Assembly: GCF_013034685.1 (NCBI RefSeq)
Contig: NZ_WQGO01000013.1
Coordinates: 1-38,928 of the forward strand
Origin: Ruegeria lacuscaerulensis
GTDB lineage: Bacteria > Pseudomonadota > Alphaproteobacteria > Rhodobacterales > Rhodobacteraceae
DNA length: 38,928 bases
Direction: 5' to 3'
Below are positions 24,382-32,369 of the stretch, in pieces. A model generated the notes under the pieces. It saw only the letters and a list, made by a program, of their open reading frames with translations. It was not told the DNA's origin and ran no database searches. Each line of letters opens with the position of its first letter. Position 1 is the stretch's first letter. Position numbers and translations under genes: made by a program.

Positions 24382-25107
24382 ATGGTTCAAGAACATATCC
24401 TTGTGGTCGACGACGACCCGCAGATCAGGTCTTTCCTGCAACGCTACCTTGAGAAGCAGGGATGTCAGGTCACGTGCGCCGCGGATGGCGATGCGATGGA
24501 TGCGGTTCTGACCAAGTCCAGCGTCGATCTGATCCTGCTGGATATCGGCCTGCCCGGACGCAACGGTTTTGACATCACGCGCGAGTTGCGGGTGAATTCC
24601 AACATCCCCATCATAGTCCTCTCGGGCCGGGATGAGATTTTCGACCGCGTGGTCGGGCTGGAATTCGGGGCCGACGACTATATCACCAAACCCTTCGAGG
24701 CGCGCGAGGTTCTGGCTCGTATCCGCACCGTTCTGCGCCGGGCAAAGCCCGACGAAAAACTCGCCAATGGCGCGGATGCGCCCTTGATCACGTTCGGGGA
24801 TTGGGTGCTGAACGTGAACGAACGGACCTTGACCGCAGGCGGCGACGGCGCTGCGGCAGACCTGACGACAACCGAGTTCGACGTGCTGCACGCTTTTGTC
24901 TCGAACCCGCATATGGTGTTTTCCCGCGACCAGTTGCTGGACAAGGCGCGCGGACGTGAAACCATTGTCGGCGATCGCACCATTGACGTCCACGTCATGC
25001 GTCTGCGCAAAAAGATCGAACCCGATCCCGCTGCGCCGACCTATATCAAGACCGTGCACGGGATCGGCTATTGCTTTGCGGCGAATGTCCGCAAGACCAA
25101 CGCTTAG
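24382..25107 (+). CDS. OmpR-family response regulator
   Basis: A 241-residue response regulator. The receiver domain (about 4-118) has acidic DDD at 10-12, phospho-acceptor Asp54 (LLDIGLPG) and the conserved Lys in ITKPFE (about 104). The C-terminal winged helix (about 135-235) has LTTTEFDVL, RDQLLDKARGRE, RTIDVHVMRLRKKIE and VHGIGYCF. No kinase gene adjoins it; the nearest is the hybrid kinase at the other end of the operon, which is its likely partner. It is 109 bp downstream of moeA, so it may also have its own promoter. Its stop overlaps the stop of the convergent GNAT gene by 4 bp. Confidence 0.85.
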   Translation: MVQEHILVVDDDPQIRSFLQRYLEKQGCQVTCAADGDAMDAVLTKSSVDLILLDIGLPGRNGFDITRELRVNSNIPIIVLSGRDEIFDRVVGLEFGADDYITKPFEAREVLARIRTVLRRAKPDEKLANGADAPLITFGDWVLNVNERTLTAGGDGAAADLTTTEFDVLHAFVSNPHMVFSRDQLLDKARGRETIVGDRTIDVHVMRLRKKIEPDPAAPTYIKTVHGIGYCFAANVRKTNA

Positions 25108-25622
25108 GACAGGTCCTTGAACATGTAGGTCGTGGGCTCCAGCAAATCCTCGAACGGGTTGCGGCAATAGTTCGGAATTTCGCCCGCGATCTGAAAGCCG
25201 AGGCTTTGATACAAGACGCGCGAGGGATCTGAGCTGCGCGTGTCCAGAACCAGCATCGTCCGCCCGATCTGCGCGGCACGCTGCTCCAACGCGATCATCA
25301 ACGCCCGACCCAGCCCACGCCGACGGGCGTCGGGATGTACCAGCAATTTGGCCACGTCCGCGCGATGAGGCTGGTTTGGCATCAAAGCAGGAGCCAGTTG
25401 TACCGTTCCCAGGATGCGCCCGTCCTGCCGCGCGACGAACAGGTCCAGTGTCTTCGCCGCAACGCCGGGCCAGACGTGGTCGTGCCAATAGGCTCGGGCC
25501 TGTTCGGGGGGGAAGGGTAAGACAAAGCCGACGCTGGCCCCGTCCTGCACACAGGCGTGCAGAATGTCCGTCAGGTCATCGAGCGCGTTTTCCAGGTCCG
25601 GTTCTGTCAGTTGGGCAATCAT
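25104..25622 (-). CDS. GNAT family N-acetyltransferase
   Basis: A 172-residue GNAT acetyltransferase. The acetyl-CoA site is recognised in VAKLLVHPDARRRGLGRALM (about 88-107), and the last strands in LVLDTRSSDPSRVLYQSLGF (about 125-144). The acceptor is unknown. It overlaps the upstream XRE-cupin regulator by 4 bp (ATGA), so the two are translationally coupled. Confidence 0.8.
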   Translation of the reverse strand: MIAQLTEPDLENALDDLTDILHACVQDGASVGFVLPFPPEQARAYWHDHVWPGVAAKTLDLFVARQDGRILGTVQLAPALMPNQPHRADVAKLLVHPDARRRGLGRALMIALEQRAAQIGRTMLVLDTRSSDPSRVLYQSLGFQIAGEIPNYCRNPFEDLLEPTTYMFKDLS

Positions 25623-26173
25623 ATCAGCACCAATAGGTATCTTGCACCGCGCTCGCTTGGCGTTTCAAACCGGGTGGGGCCGGACAAGTGATAGCGCAGG
25701 CAGTCCCCGCCCGTCAGGTCGTGTGCGACGTCCTCGACGGTCAGGGTCAAGGCGCCGTCCAACATGATCAGGTGGTGCTCCTGCCCTGGTTTCGGCGGCG
25801 CGTCATAGCTGATCACCGTCGCGGGTGGCAGGTGGCCCTCAAGGACTTCACCGCTCAGCCCATTGGCGGGGGGTGAGACCGAGCGGCGGGTAAATCCGGT
25901 CTCGAGGTCGTGCCATTCCGGTTGCCGTTCAAAAGGTACACGCGGGGCAAAACTGTCTTCGACCATCATCAACAGTCGGGACATCGGTAAGCTGTAAGCA
26001 GCGCATAGCCGACCAAGCGTTTCGGCCGTCGGGCTGACGTCTCCTTTTTCCATTCGCGACAGGGTGGCGCGGCTGATACCGCTGTGATCTGCCAACTGAT
26101 CCAGTGACCAACCCCGCGTGCGGCGCAGTTCATTCAGACGGTTGGCTAGTCGATTCGAGAGGTTATCCAGCAT
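25619..26173 (-). CDS. XRE-family regulator with C-terminal cupin domain
   Basis: A 184-residue regulator. The N-terminal helix-turn-helix (about 8-68) has WSLDQLADHSGISRATLSRM, and a C-terminal cupin (about 105-184) provides ligand sensing (GQEHHLIMLDGALTL, LTGGDCLRYH). Such proteins often control small metabolic operons; here the GNAT gene is coupled to it by a 4-bp overlap. The ATG at 26173 has no clear ribosome site, so the message may be leaderless. A Fur-box-like sequence lies directly upstream. Confidence 0.8.
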   Translation of the reverse strand: MLDNLSNRLANRLNELRRTRGWSLDQLADHSGISRATLSRMEKGDVSPTAETLGRLCAAYSLPMSRLLMMVEDSFAPRVPFERQPEWHDLETGFTRRSVSPPANGLSGEVLEGHLPPATVISYDAPPKPGQEHHLIMLDGALTLTVEDVAHDLTGGDCLRYHLSGPTRFETPSERGARYLLVLI

Positions 26174-26178
26174 GTTTC

Positions 26179-26197
26179 AAATATGAGAATCATTTCC
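26179..26197. promoter_or_regulatory. Fur-box-like sequence
   Basis: The 19 bp matches the classic GATAATGATAATCATTATC consensus at 13 positions, 12 of them in the last 15. It lies just upstream of the XRE-cupin start, close to an iron-binding-protein gene. Rhodobacteraceae often use other iron regulators (Irr, RirA), so this is only a candidate. Confidence 0.3.
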
Positions 26198-26240
26198 GTT
26201 TGTGAGATATTCGTTTTAAAATAATGTGATGTAAATAGAA

Positions 26241-26264
26241 AAGAGCGCGGAAAACCGCGCTCTT
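26241..26264 (-). terminator. Terminator downstream of the Fe(III)-binding protein gene
   Basis: A perfect 10-bp stem, AAGAGCGCGG with CCGCGCTCTT around a four-base loop, lies 23 bp after the gene's stop on the minus strand and is followed there by a T-rich stretch. Confidence 0.75.
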
Positions 26265-26287
26265 CCCTCACTCGCCGGATTGAAGGA

Positions 26288-27307
26288 TTATTTCCAGCCA
26301 ACCTCGTTGAAGATCTTCTGTGCCTCGGGGATGTTCTTGGCGACCTCGGACAGGTTCACTTCGTCCGCTTTGAACTCGCCCAGCGAAGCGACGTTGTCGG
26401 CCAGCGCCACGCCTTCGACGGCGGGGAATTCATCATTGCCGTTCGAGAAATAGACCTGCGCCTGTTCGCTGGCGAGGTATTCCAGGAATTTCACCGCGTT
26501 CTCTTTGTTTGGGGCATGGGCAGCAACACCTGCACCCGACAGGTTCATGTGGGCACCTTCCGCGTCTTGCGCGGGGAACTGAATACCGATCATGTCGATA
26601 TCTGCGCTCAGGCCCTTCACGTCCTTACGCAGCGCGCGGGCAAAGTAGTACGAGTTCGAAACGGCAATCTCGCATTCACCCGAAACGATCCCGCGCAGCT
26701 GGTCGGTATCGCCGCCCTGCGGGTCACGCGCCATGTTGGCGACAACGCCTTCGGCCCAGGTCTTGGCTGCCTCGGCACCATGGTTGGTGATGATTGAGGC
26801 CAGCAAAGTCTGGTTATAGGTGTTGCTGGACGACCGGATGCAGATCAGACTTTTGTATTCGGGTTTGGCCAGATCCAGATAGCTGGCGGGCGGGGTTGCC
26901 ACGTCGGCCTTATCAAAAAAAATGATCCGCGCGCGCTGCGAGAAACCGTACCACTGATTGTCTTCGTCTTGCAGGTTGGCCGGGATGCGATCTTCCAGAA
27001 CCGCGCTGTCGATGGCTTGCAGGATGCCTGCATTCTTGGCGCGCGCTAGACGCGAAGTGTCAACGGTCAGCAGGATATCGGCGGGAGAGTTCGCGCCTTC
27101 CGCTTCCATACGTGCAATCAATTCGTCGGCCTTGCCTTCGATGCGGTTGATGGTGATGCCTGTGGCCTCTTCAAAATCGGAATAGAGGCGTTCGTCCGTG
27201 TCGTAGTGGCGCGAAGAATAAAGGTTCAGCTCTCCCTCGGCAGCAGCAGAGGTGGCAATCAGGGCCGTCAGCGCGACGGCGATACAGGTAGAGGATTTCA
27301 GCATCAT
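26288..27307 (-). CDS. fbpA: Fe(III) ABC transporter substrate-binding protein
   Basis: A periplasmic iron-binding protein of the FbpA/FutA/AfuA family, about 339 residues. The signal peptide is clear (LTALIATSAAA). The mature start LNLYSSRHYDTDE is typical, and the C-terminal Tyr pair in SNSYYFARAL is the Fe(III)-binding tyrosine pair of the family. Two cysteines (LICIRSS and GECEIA) may form a disulfide. I use the ATG at 27307, which has GGGA upstream; a second ATG follows immediately and a TTG lies three codons earlier. No permease or ATPase gene adjoins it, so it is an orphan binding protein here. Confidence 0.85.
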   Translation of the reverse strand: MMLKSSTCIAVALTALIATSAAAEGELNLYSSRHYDTDERLYSDFEEATGITINRIEGKADELIARMEAEGANSPADILLTVDTSRLARAKNAGILQAIDSAVLEDRIPANLQDEDNQWYGFSQRARIIFFDKADVATPPASYLDLAKPEYKSLICIRSSSNTYNQTLLASIITNHGAEAAKTWAEGVVANMARDPQGGDTDQLRGIVSGECEIAVSNSYYFARALRKDVKGLSADIDMIGIQFPAQDAEGAHMNLSGAGVAAHAPNKENAVKFLEYLASEQAQVYFSNGNDEFPAVEGVALADNVASLGEFKADEVNLSEVAKNIPEAQKIFNEVGWK

Positions 27308-27494
27308 ATGTCCCAACTTTGAATGTCGTGGCGGGTGATAACCCGACTGATTTGGTCAATTAAACGATTCTGACTGGGATGCAAGGAATTCCGACAAAAT
27401 TAGTTGGTCAAATGGTCGCTGGCAAAGTGCGGCCTGATTCTGATTATTGAGTGTAGTGTTTCGGGCGGGGGCCGGTTTCTATTTCCACAACCCT
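27308..27494. other. Intergenic region upstream of the Fe(III)-binding protein gene
   Basis: This region holds the promoter of the binding-protein gene. GATTCTGA occurs at 27366 and 27436 and TGGTCAA twice, all without a clear symmetry. No iron-regulator box is convincing. Confidence 0.3.
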
Positions 27495-27917
27495 TTAGAT
27501 GGATCGCGAGCGCGGAAGGGTAGCTGCCAGAATGATTGCCCAACCGAGGATACCCTGGCCATGCGAGCTGAGGGTGCTCTGATACGAGAAGAGCAGCATC
27601 TGCAGCGGTTTAACCGGGTCTCGTAGTGGCCAGATGACCCATTGAAGGGGCAAGTCCGGAATGATCATGCGGTAATACATGTAGTAGATTTGCGGCGAAA
27701 CCCACACGAACAGCCAAAAGAGGATCATAGCCCCGGACATCCTTGCCCAAAAAGGAAATCGATACAAACCACGCCGGGTCAGATACACCATCAGGACAAA
27801 CAGAATGAGGCTGAGCAACGCAAGCCCCACCTGTCCCCTTGTCGATAAATCAAAGAAGGAATCCTGACTATACACGTCTACCCTCGGTGACTTGGGCAAA
27901 AAGAAATCCGCCCACAT
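27495..27917 (-). CDS. Small integral membrane protein, uncharacterised
   Basis: A 140-residue protein with about three hydrophobic helices (roughly 30-47, 57-77 and 112-133). The loops are aromatic-rich (WVSPQIYYMYYRM). No family is recognised. The ATG at 27917 has only a weak ribosome site. It lies 36 bp downstream of the DM13 gene on the same strand and is probably co-transcribed with it; a joint role in the membrane is possible. Confidence 0.6.
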   Translation of the reverse strand: MWADFFLPKSPRVDVYSQDSFFDLSTRGQVGLALLSLILFVLMVYLTRRGLYRFPFWARMSGAMILFWLFVWVSPQIYYMYYRMIIPDLPLQWVIWPLRDPVKPLQMLLFSYQSTLSSHGQGILGWAIILAATLPRSRSI

Positions 27918-27953
27918 GTGCAGGCGGATCTCGAAAAAAAGCGTGTACGTGGC

Positions 27954-28355
27954 TTAGCTGAGCGGTGCAACTGCCAGAATCACAGTGAACTTTTCGCAGT
28001 AGATGTAAAGTTCGTTGTATTTCGAAACGTCGATTCCAGCCGGGATCTTGAACGATGCTTCGCCCTTTTTCACGGTCAGTTTGTCGTGGATCTTCGAACC
28101 CTTTGCGTATTTCTCACCATTGCCGAAGCCGATCTTGATATCCGGCGGGTTCTTGTTGGGGTCGAACACATAGTCGCTCTTGAGGGTGACGGTGTCGCCG
28201 GATACGGAAACTGTTCCCTTCACCTTATAGCCGCTGCGACCGGAGAGGCTGCCGGTGCGTTCCTTATCCCCGGCGAATGCAGACGGCGTTCCCAGTGCGA
28301 CTGCGGTAGCGGAAGCCAGCCCCAGTTTCACGAATTGGCGGCGTTTGATTGTCAT
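27954..28355 (-). CDS. Tat-exported DM13-domain protein
   Basis: A 133-residue protein. A twin-arginine signal is seen (KRRQFVKLGLASATAVALG). The mature part resembles a DM13 domain: GYKVKGTVSVSGDTVTLKSD, PDIKIGFGNG and the typical ending YIYCEKFTVILAVAPL. DM13 domains are thought to be redox or haem-associated, with the C-terminal Cys as the candidate site. AGGAAATTC upstream of the ATG at 28355 supports the start. It is followed by the small membrane protein gene. Confidence 0.65.
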   Translation of the reverse strand: MTIKRRQFVKLGLASATAVALGTPSAFAGDKERTGSLSGRSGYKVKGTVSVSGDTVTLKSDYVFDPNKNPPDIKIGFGNGEKYAKGSKIHDKLTVKKGEASFKIPAGIDVSKYNELYIYCEKFTVILAVAPLS

Positions 28356-28676
28356 GGCGAATTTCCTATCTCGTTCAACGACTGCAAGATGCTGCGCAGA
28401 CTAAGTGGGCGCTGCCAATTCACATCGCGTCGAGGGAATGTGAGCATCTGAAACAAAAACACCCCAATACATCAATAGAACGGCCCGCGGGGTGTGAGAG
28501 AACCCGCGAAAAATATAGCTGTATCAAAGGGGTCGCAGAGATGCGGTGTCGCGGCGTTTGGTGTTTCAGCACGCGCGGACGGGAATTGAGCAAAATCACC
28601 AATTTCCGAGTTTTCACGCGTCAACAAAAAAACCGCACCCAAAGGCGCGGTTTTTTCAAATCGGTTCGTGCCGTTC
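28356..28676. other. Intergenic region upstream of the DM13 gene
   Basis: No gene is supported. A 6-bp stem CGCGGG/CCCGCG occurs at 28486-28508, and the rpmJ terminator at 28627-28656. The rest probably holds the promoter of the DM13 gene. Confidence 0.35.
28627..28656 (-). terminator. Terminator downstream of rpmJ
   Basis: A 10-bp stem (AAAAAACCGC with GCGGTTTTTT) around a 10-base loop lies 20 bp past the rpmJ stop. The A- and T-tracts let it work on both strands. Confidence 0.8.
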
Positions 28677-28802
28677 TTAGCCCTGGCGAGCTTTGAACTT
28701 GCGCTGCGTCTTGTTGATCACGTAGACGCGGCCTTTGCGACGCACAACCCGGCAATCGCGGTGCCGGTTCTTGAGCGAGCGGAGCGAGTTCTTGACCTTC
28801 AT
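28677..28802 (-). CDS. rpmJ: 50S ribosomal protein L36
   Basis: A 41-residue L36, read from the minus strand as [17 protein letters not shown] at the start and [13 protein letters not shown] at the end. This is the usual alphaproteobacterial type of 41 residues, with [12 protein letters not shown] in the middle. The lone central Cys shows the zinc-free (C-minus) form, which needs no zinc ribbon. A GGAG ribosome site lies 8 bases upstream of the ATG. The terminator follows. Confidence 0.95.
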   Translation of the reverse strand: MKVKNSLRSLKNRHRDCRVVRRKGRVYVINKTQRKFKARQG

Positions 28803-28892
28803 GGGTCTGTCTCCAATCTGCGGCGCCTTCATCAAGGACGTGGCCAGCGCCTGGGTTAGCGGGTGTCCCGGAAAACCGGAACAGTGAAATCA

Positions 28893-28967
28893 TGGTGGGC
28901 GGTACAAGGATCGAACTTGTGACCCCTTCGATGTCAACGAAGTGCTCTACCGCTGAGCTAACCGCCC
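28893..28967 (-). tRNA. tRNA-Val (GAC anticodon)
   Basis: The complement folds as a normal tRNA of 75 nt. The acceptor stem GGGCGGT pairs with ACCGCCC. The D arm is GCTC/GAGC, the anticodon stem CTTCG/CGAAG with loop TTGACAT, and the T arm ACAAG/CTTGT. Discriminator A and CCA are encoded. Confidence 0.95.
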
Positions 28968-29032
28968 ACTTTCCCTTTGCGTGCCCTGCCCCATAACGAA
29001 ATGGGGCGCGGATCCCCGCGCCGGTAGCGGGG

Positions 29033-29061
29033 TCTATAAAAGGAGTCGCAAAGGGGTTCAA
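29033..29061 (-). promoter_or_regulatory. Promoter of the tRNA-Val gene
   Basis: On the minus strand TTGAAC (29056-29061) and TATAGA (29033-29038) are spaced by exactly 17 bp, a strong housekeeping-type promoter. It lies about 65 bp upstream of the tRNA 5' end. A 7-bp stem GGCGCGG/CCGCGCC sits in the leader. Confidence 0.7.
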
Positions 29062-29115
29062 GGGGTTTGGTTGAACTATTTTCCAGTCTATGTTCAGTCC
29101 GAACAAGGAGTCACC

Positions 29116-29976
29116 ATGCAGAACGCCGCCTATGTACTGGATATGCCCGCCAAGCGCACGTCTTGTGTGGTGTTTTCGTCTCCGCATAGCGGGCGGAACT
29201 ATCCCGAAAGCTTGCTGAAACGCACGGTTTTGAACCGAAATGCGATTCGGTCCTCGGAAGATGCGTTTGTCGATCAGCTGTTCTCGCCTGTTGCAGATTT
29301 CGGGGCACCGCTGATATCGGCCACGAAACCAAGGGCGTATCTGGACCTCAACCGCAGTTCAGAGGAACTGGATCCTGCGCTGATCCAAGGTGCGCGGCGG
29401 CAAGGGCACAATCCGCGTGTTGCCTCGGGCCTGGGCGTGATTCCCCGCGTAGTGGCAAATGGGCGCGCGATTTACCGTGGCAAGCTGACGATGGACGAGG
29501 CGCGGCTGCGGATCGACACGTGCTGGCGTCCCTATCACGCCCGCCTGAAATCACTTTTGGCCGAATCGCATGCCAAGTTCGGGCAGGCGGTTTTGATTGA
29601 TTGCCACTCGATGCCGCACGAGGCGGTTGCCATGGCCAGTGGCCCCAAAGCCAAACGGCCGCAAGTTGTGCTCGGCGACCGGTTTGGTGCGTCAGCCTCA
29701 ACCGAGGTGGTTGACCGGATCGAAGCGGCCTTTGTCGCCGCCGGCCTGACGGTCGTGCGCAACGCTCCGTTTGCGGGGGCCTATGTGACCCAAACCTATG
29801 GACGCCCCGCGCGCAACCAACATGCGGTTCAGATCGAGATCGACCGAGCGCTATATATGGATGAAGACCGGATCGAACCTAACGGCAATTTCGCCGAGTT
29901 CCGCACACTGTTGCGGCAGGTCATCCGCGATGTCGTCCAGATCGGCGAAGAGCCCCTGCGTCTGGCGGCCGAATAG
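29116..29976 (+). CDS. N-formylglutamate amidohydrolase family protein
   Basis: A 286-residue protein of the N-formylglutamate amidohydrolase family (HutG-type), which hydrolyses N-formylglutamate to glutamate and formate in one histidine pathway. SSPHSGRNYP near the N-terminus and AVLIDCHSMPHEA (about 154-166) provide the metal-binding residues; the late QIEIDRALYMDE is also typical. AAGGAG at 29105-29110 selects the start at 29116 rather than an upstream in-frame one. No other hut gene is close, so a different N-formyl amino acid is possible. The convergent dinB gene ends 2 bp from its stop. Confidence 0.8.
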   Translation: MQNAAYVLDMPAKRTSCVVFSSPHSGRNYPESLLKRTVLNRNAIRSSEDAFVDQLFSPVADFGAPLISATKPRAYLDLNRSSEELDPALIQGARRQGHNPRVASGLGVIPRVVANGRAIYRGKLTMDEARLRIDTCWRPYHARLKSLLAESHAKFGQAVLIDCHSMPHEAVAMASGPKAKRPQVVLGDRFGASASTEVVDRIEAAFVAAGLTVVRNAPFAGAYVTQTYGRPARNQHAVQIEIDRALYMDEDRIEPNGNFAEFRTLLRQVIRDVVQIGEEPLRLAAE

Positions 29977-29978
29977 GA

Positions 29979-31232
29979 TCAGCGCAGCGCCCGTCCTTTC
30001 ACGATAGCGTCGGTCCCGAAGCGGCGGCGAATTTCGTCCGTGGCACGCTCGGCCTGTGATCTTTGGGCGGCACCAGGATCCAGCAGATCGCCCGAGATAT
30101 CGGCCTGATGTTCCGGGCACAAATCCGACAGACCACAGCCCAGTAACCGGTATGGCCCCTGATCCCCAACTTGATCGAATAGCGCGCGCGCCGTGCGATA
30201 TATACGATCAGCAATCTGGGTCGGGTCCCGCAGGGATACCCGTCGCGTGATGATCTTGTGGTTGGCTCGTTTCAGTTTAAGAGTCACGACCCGCCCGGCC
30301 AGCCCTTTGGCCTTGGCCCTGTCGGCGACCTTTTCCGACACGCGCCATAGGTGCCCGTCCAGAATGTCGAGGCTGGCGGTGTCTTCGAAAAAGGTCGTCT
30401 CATTGCTGATGGATTTCATCGGTTCATGGGCCGAAACGCGGCGTTTGTCCTGACCGCGGGCCAGATGCCACAGCCGATAGCCCATCGCTCCAAATCTGGC
30501 TGTCAACGCCTCCTGATCCCAGCGCAACAGGTCCGAGAAACTGCGGATGCCGGCACGGTCCAGCGATTCCTGCGCGGCGGGGCCGATACCCCAGATCAGG
30601 CGCACTGGTTTGTCATGCAGAAACTCTGCGGTCTCAGCCCGGCCAATCACTGAAAACCCGCGTGGCTTGTCCAGATCCGAGGCTACCTTGGCCAGAAACT
30701 TGTTGTGCGAAAGCCCGATTGACCCGGTCACGCCCAGCTCGTCTTTCATGCGCTTGACCAAACGCGCCAGCATCACCGCCGGTGGCGCACCGTGCAGGCG
30801 CTCGGTGCCAGAGAGGTCCATGAAGGCCTCGTCCAGCGATAGCGGTTCAACGATAGGCGTCAGCTCATCCATCATCTTGCGGATCTCGCGCGAAACCTCG
30901 GCGTAGACGGACATGCGTGGTTTGATCACCACCGCATCAGGGCAGAGTTGCAACGCCTTGAACATGGGCATGGCCGAGCGCACACCGCGAATACGGGCCA
31001 CATAGCACGCCGTGGACACAACCCCGCGCTTACCGCCACCGATGATGACCGGCTTATCGGCCAGTTCTGGGTTGTCCCGTTTTTCGACCGAGGCATAGAA
31101 GGCGTCGCAATCCATATGCGCAATTGTCAGGTCGAACAGCTCTGGATGCGACTTGATCCGCGGGCTGCCACACGCGGGGCAGCGCCTGTCATCGGTGACT
31201 GTGGTCAGGCAATCTCGGCAAAGACCGGGCAT
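29979..31232 (-). CDS. dinB: DNA polymerase IV with N-terminal zinc-ribbon
   Basis: A 417-residue Y-family translesion polymerase. Catalytic motifs AHMDCDAFYASVE (about 38-50) and SLDEAFMDLSG hold the metal Asp/Glu residues, and the helix-hairpin-helix region is LIWGIGPAAQESL. A short N-terminal extension has two Cys pairs, C5-x2-C8 and C18-x2-C21, that look like a zinc ribbon; this is common in alphaproteobacterial DinB. No GTTC-N7-GTTC alphaproteobacterial LexA box was seen in the short stretch upstream. The ATG at 31232 is fixed by GGGAAG just upstream. Confidence 0.92.
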   Translation of the reverse strand: MPGLCRDCLTTVTDDRRCPACGSPRIKSHPELFDLTIAHMDCDAFYASVEKRDNPELADKPVIIGGGKRGVVSTACYVARIRGVRSAMPMFKALQLCPDAVVIKPRMSVYAEVSREIRKMMDELTPIVEPLSLDEAFMDLSGTERLHGAPPAVMLARLVKRMKDELGVTGSIGLSHNKFLAKVASDLDKPRGFSVIGRAETAEFLHDKPVRLIWGIGPAAQESLDRAGIRSFSDLLRWDQEALTARFGAMGYRLWHLARGQDKRRVSAHEPMKSISNETTFFEDTASLDILDGHLWRVSEKVADRAKAKGLAGRVVTLKLKRANHKIITRRVSLRDPTQIADRIYRTARALFDQVGDQGPYRLLGCGLSDLCPEHQADISGDLLDPGAAQRSQAERATDEIRRRFGTDAIVKGRALR

Positions 31233-31590
31233 GGATGTCTTCCCGCCTTCAAAGCGATCGGTTCATGAGCGCGACTATACCAACCCCACCGCCACGCAAA
31301 AGCCCAAGGCCGGAATCCAGGTGCGATCTGGTGGAAAAGAAGACCCCCCGCGCGTTGCGGGGGGAGGTGACGGACCTCAGGAAGAGACGGTCCGCGGGGA
31401 GTATCACGAGACCAGATTCGCTGAAAAACAGAGGTTTCGATAGGATCGAGTTCACACAAGGAAAACAGGCAGTTTTCATGTGTGTTTTCGGGCACAGGGA
31501 CGATTTGGCGCGGTTTTCATTAAAAGTGACGTTAGGTCAACTGCTTGGCAGCCAGAAACCGGTGTTTTTGGCGGTTTCTAACGTCCGCGT
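31233..31590 (-). ncRNA. Structured intergenic region between pyrF and dinB, candidate RNA
   Basis: This gap has four inverted repeats in sequence. A C-rich stem ACCCCCCGC/GCGGGGGG at about 31343-31362 is followed on the minus strand by a T-rich stretch, as in a terminator. CGGACC/GGTCCG is at 31371-31394. A 12-bp hairpin lies at 31453-31484. At 31528-31585 an outer stem GACGTTAG/CTAACGTC encloses CTGC/GCAG and AGAAACCG/CGGTTTCT, like a three-way junction. A minus-strand small RNA or a long structured pyrF 3' region is possible; 6S RNA was considered but not confirmed. Confidence 0.35.
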
Positions 31591-32295
31591 TTAGTGCCGT
31601 GTCAAGGAATTTAACTCGGCAAGAACCGCTTGGGCGGCGGCTTTCGGGTCCTCTGCCTGATAGATCGGGCGGCCCACAACGATGTGGTCTGCGCCATCTG
31701 CAATAGCACTGGCTGGGGTGGCAACGCGTTTCTGATCGCCAAGCGCAGCCCCTGCCGGGCGCACGCCGGGGGTGACGATCAATCGACCTTCGGCCTGGGG
31801 CAGGGCGCGGATCAGCGCAGCCTCTTGCGGACTGGCGATGACGCCATCAGCGCCGGCCTCAAGCGCCTTGGCTGCGCGTTCCACCACCAGCTCCTGCACA
31901 TCGCCCGGCTTCAGCAAACTGGCGTCCAGATCTTCGCGGTTCAGCGAGGTCAGGATGGTTACAGCCAGGATCTTTAGATCCTTGCCCGAGGCGCCCTCTT
32001 TCGCGGCGCGCACCACGTGGGGATCGCCATGAACTGTGAGGAAATCCAGATCGAACTGCGCCAGTCCACGCACCGCGTTTTCGACCGTGTTGCCGATGTC
32101 GAACAGCTTCATGTCCAAAAAGATGCGCTTGCCGTGATCCTGCTTCAGCTCATTGGCCAGCGCCAACCCGCCGCCCGTTAGCATGCCAAGCCCGATCTTA
32201 TAGAAGGAAACGCTGTCTCCCAGCCGCTCGGCCATAGCCAGACCTTGCAGGGCGTTCGGGACATCTAGGGCTACGATAAGGCGGTCGTCGGACAT
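31591..32295 (-). CDS. pyrF: Orotidine-5'-phosphate decarboxylase
   Basis: A 234-residue enzyme for the last step of UMP synthesis. The catalytic D-x-K-x-x-D motif is present in LDMKLFDIGNTV (about 60-71). Substrate-phosphate residues appear in the C-terminal VTPGVRPAGA and DHIVVGRPIY. The N-terminal IVALDVPN is typical. Length fits the family. A GGAG ribosome site lies just upstream of the ATG. It has no pyrimidine partners here. Confidence 0.95.
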   Translation of the reverse strand: MSDDRLIVALDVPNALQGLAMAERLGDSVSFYKIGLGMLTGGGLALANELKQDHGKRIFLDMKLFDIGNTVENAVRGLAQFDLDFLTVHGDPHVVRAAKEGASGKDLKILAVTILTSLNREDLDASLLKPGDVQELVVERAAKALEAGADGVIASPQEAALIRALPQAEGRLIVTPGVRPAGAALGDQKRVATPASAIADGADHIVVGRPIYQAEDPKAAAQAVLAELNSLTRH

Positions 32296-32369
32296 GAGGG
32301 CGCTCCGTTTTTTGGCAAACGTCTGCGTCCTAGCGGGTTTAGAGTTCTGTGTCCATGTGGGATGGGTAG

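Noticed and set aside
28893..28967. tRNA-Val as an integration site
   Set aside because: No integrase gene and no repeat of the tRNA 3' end were seen nearby.
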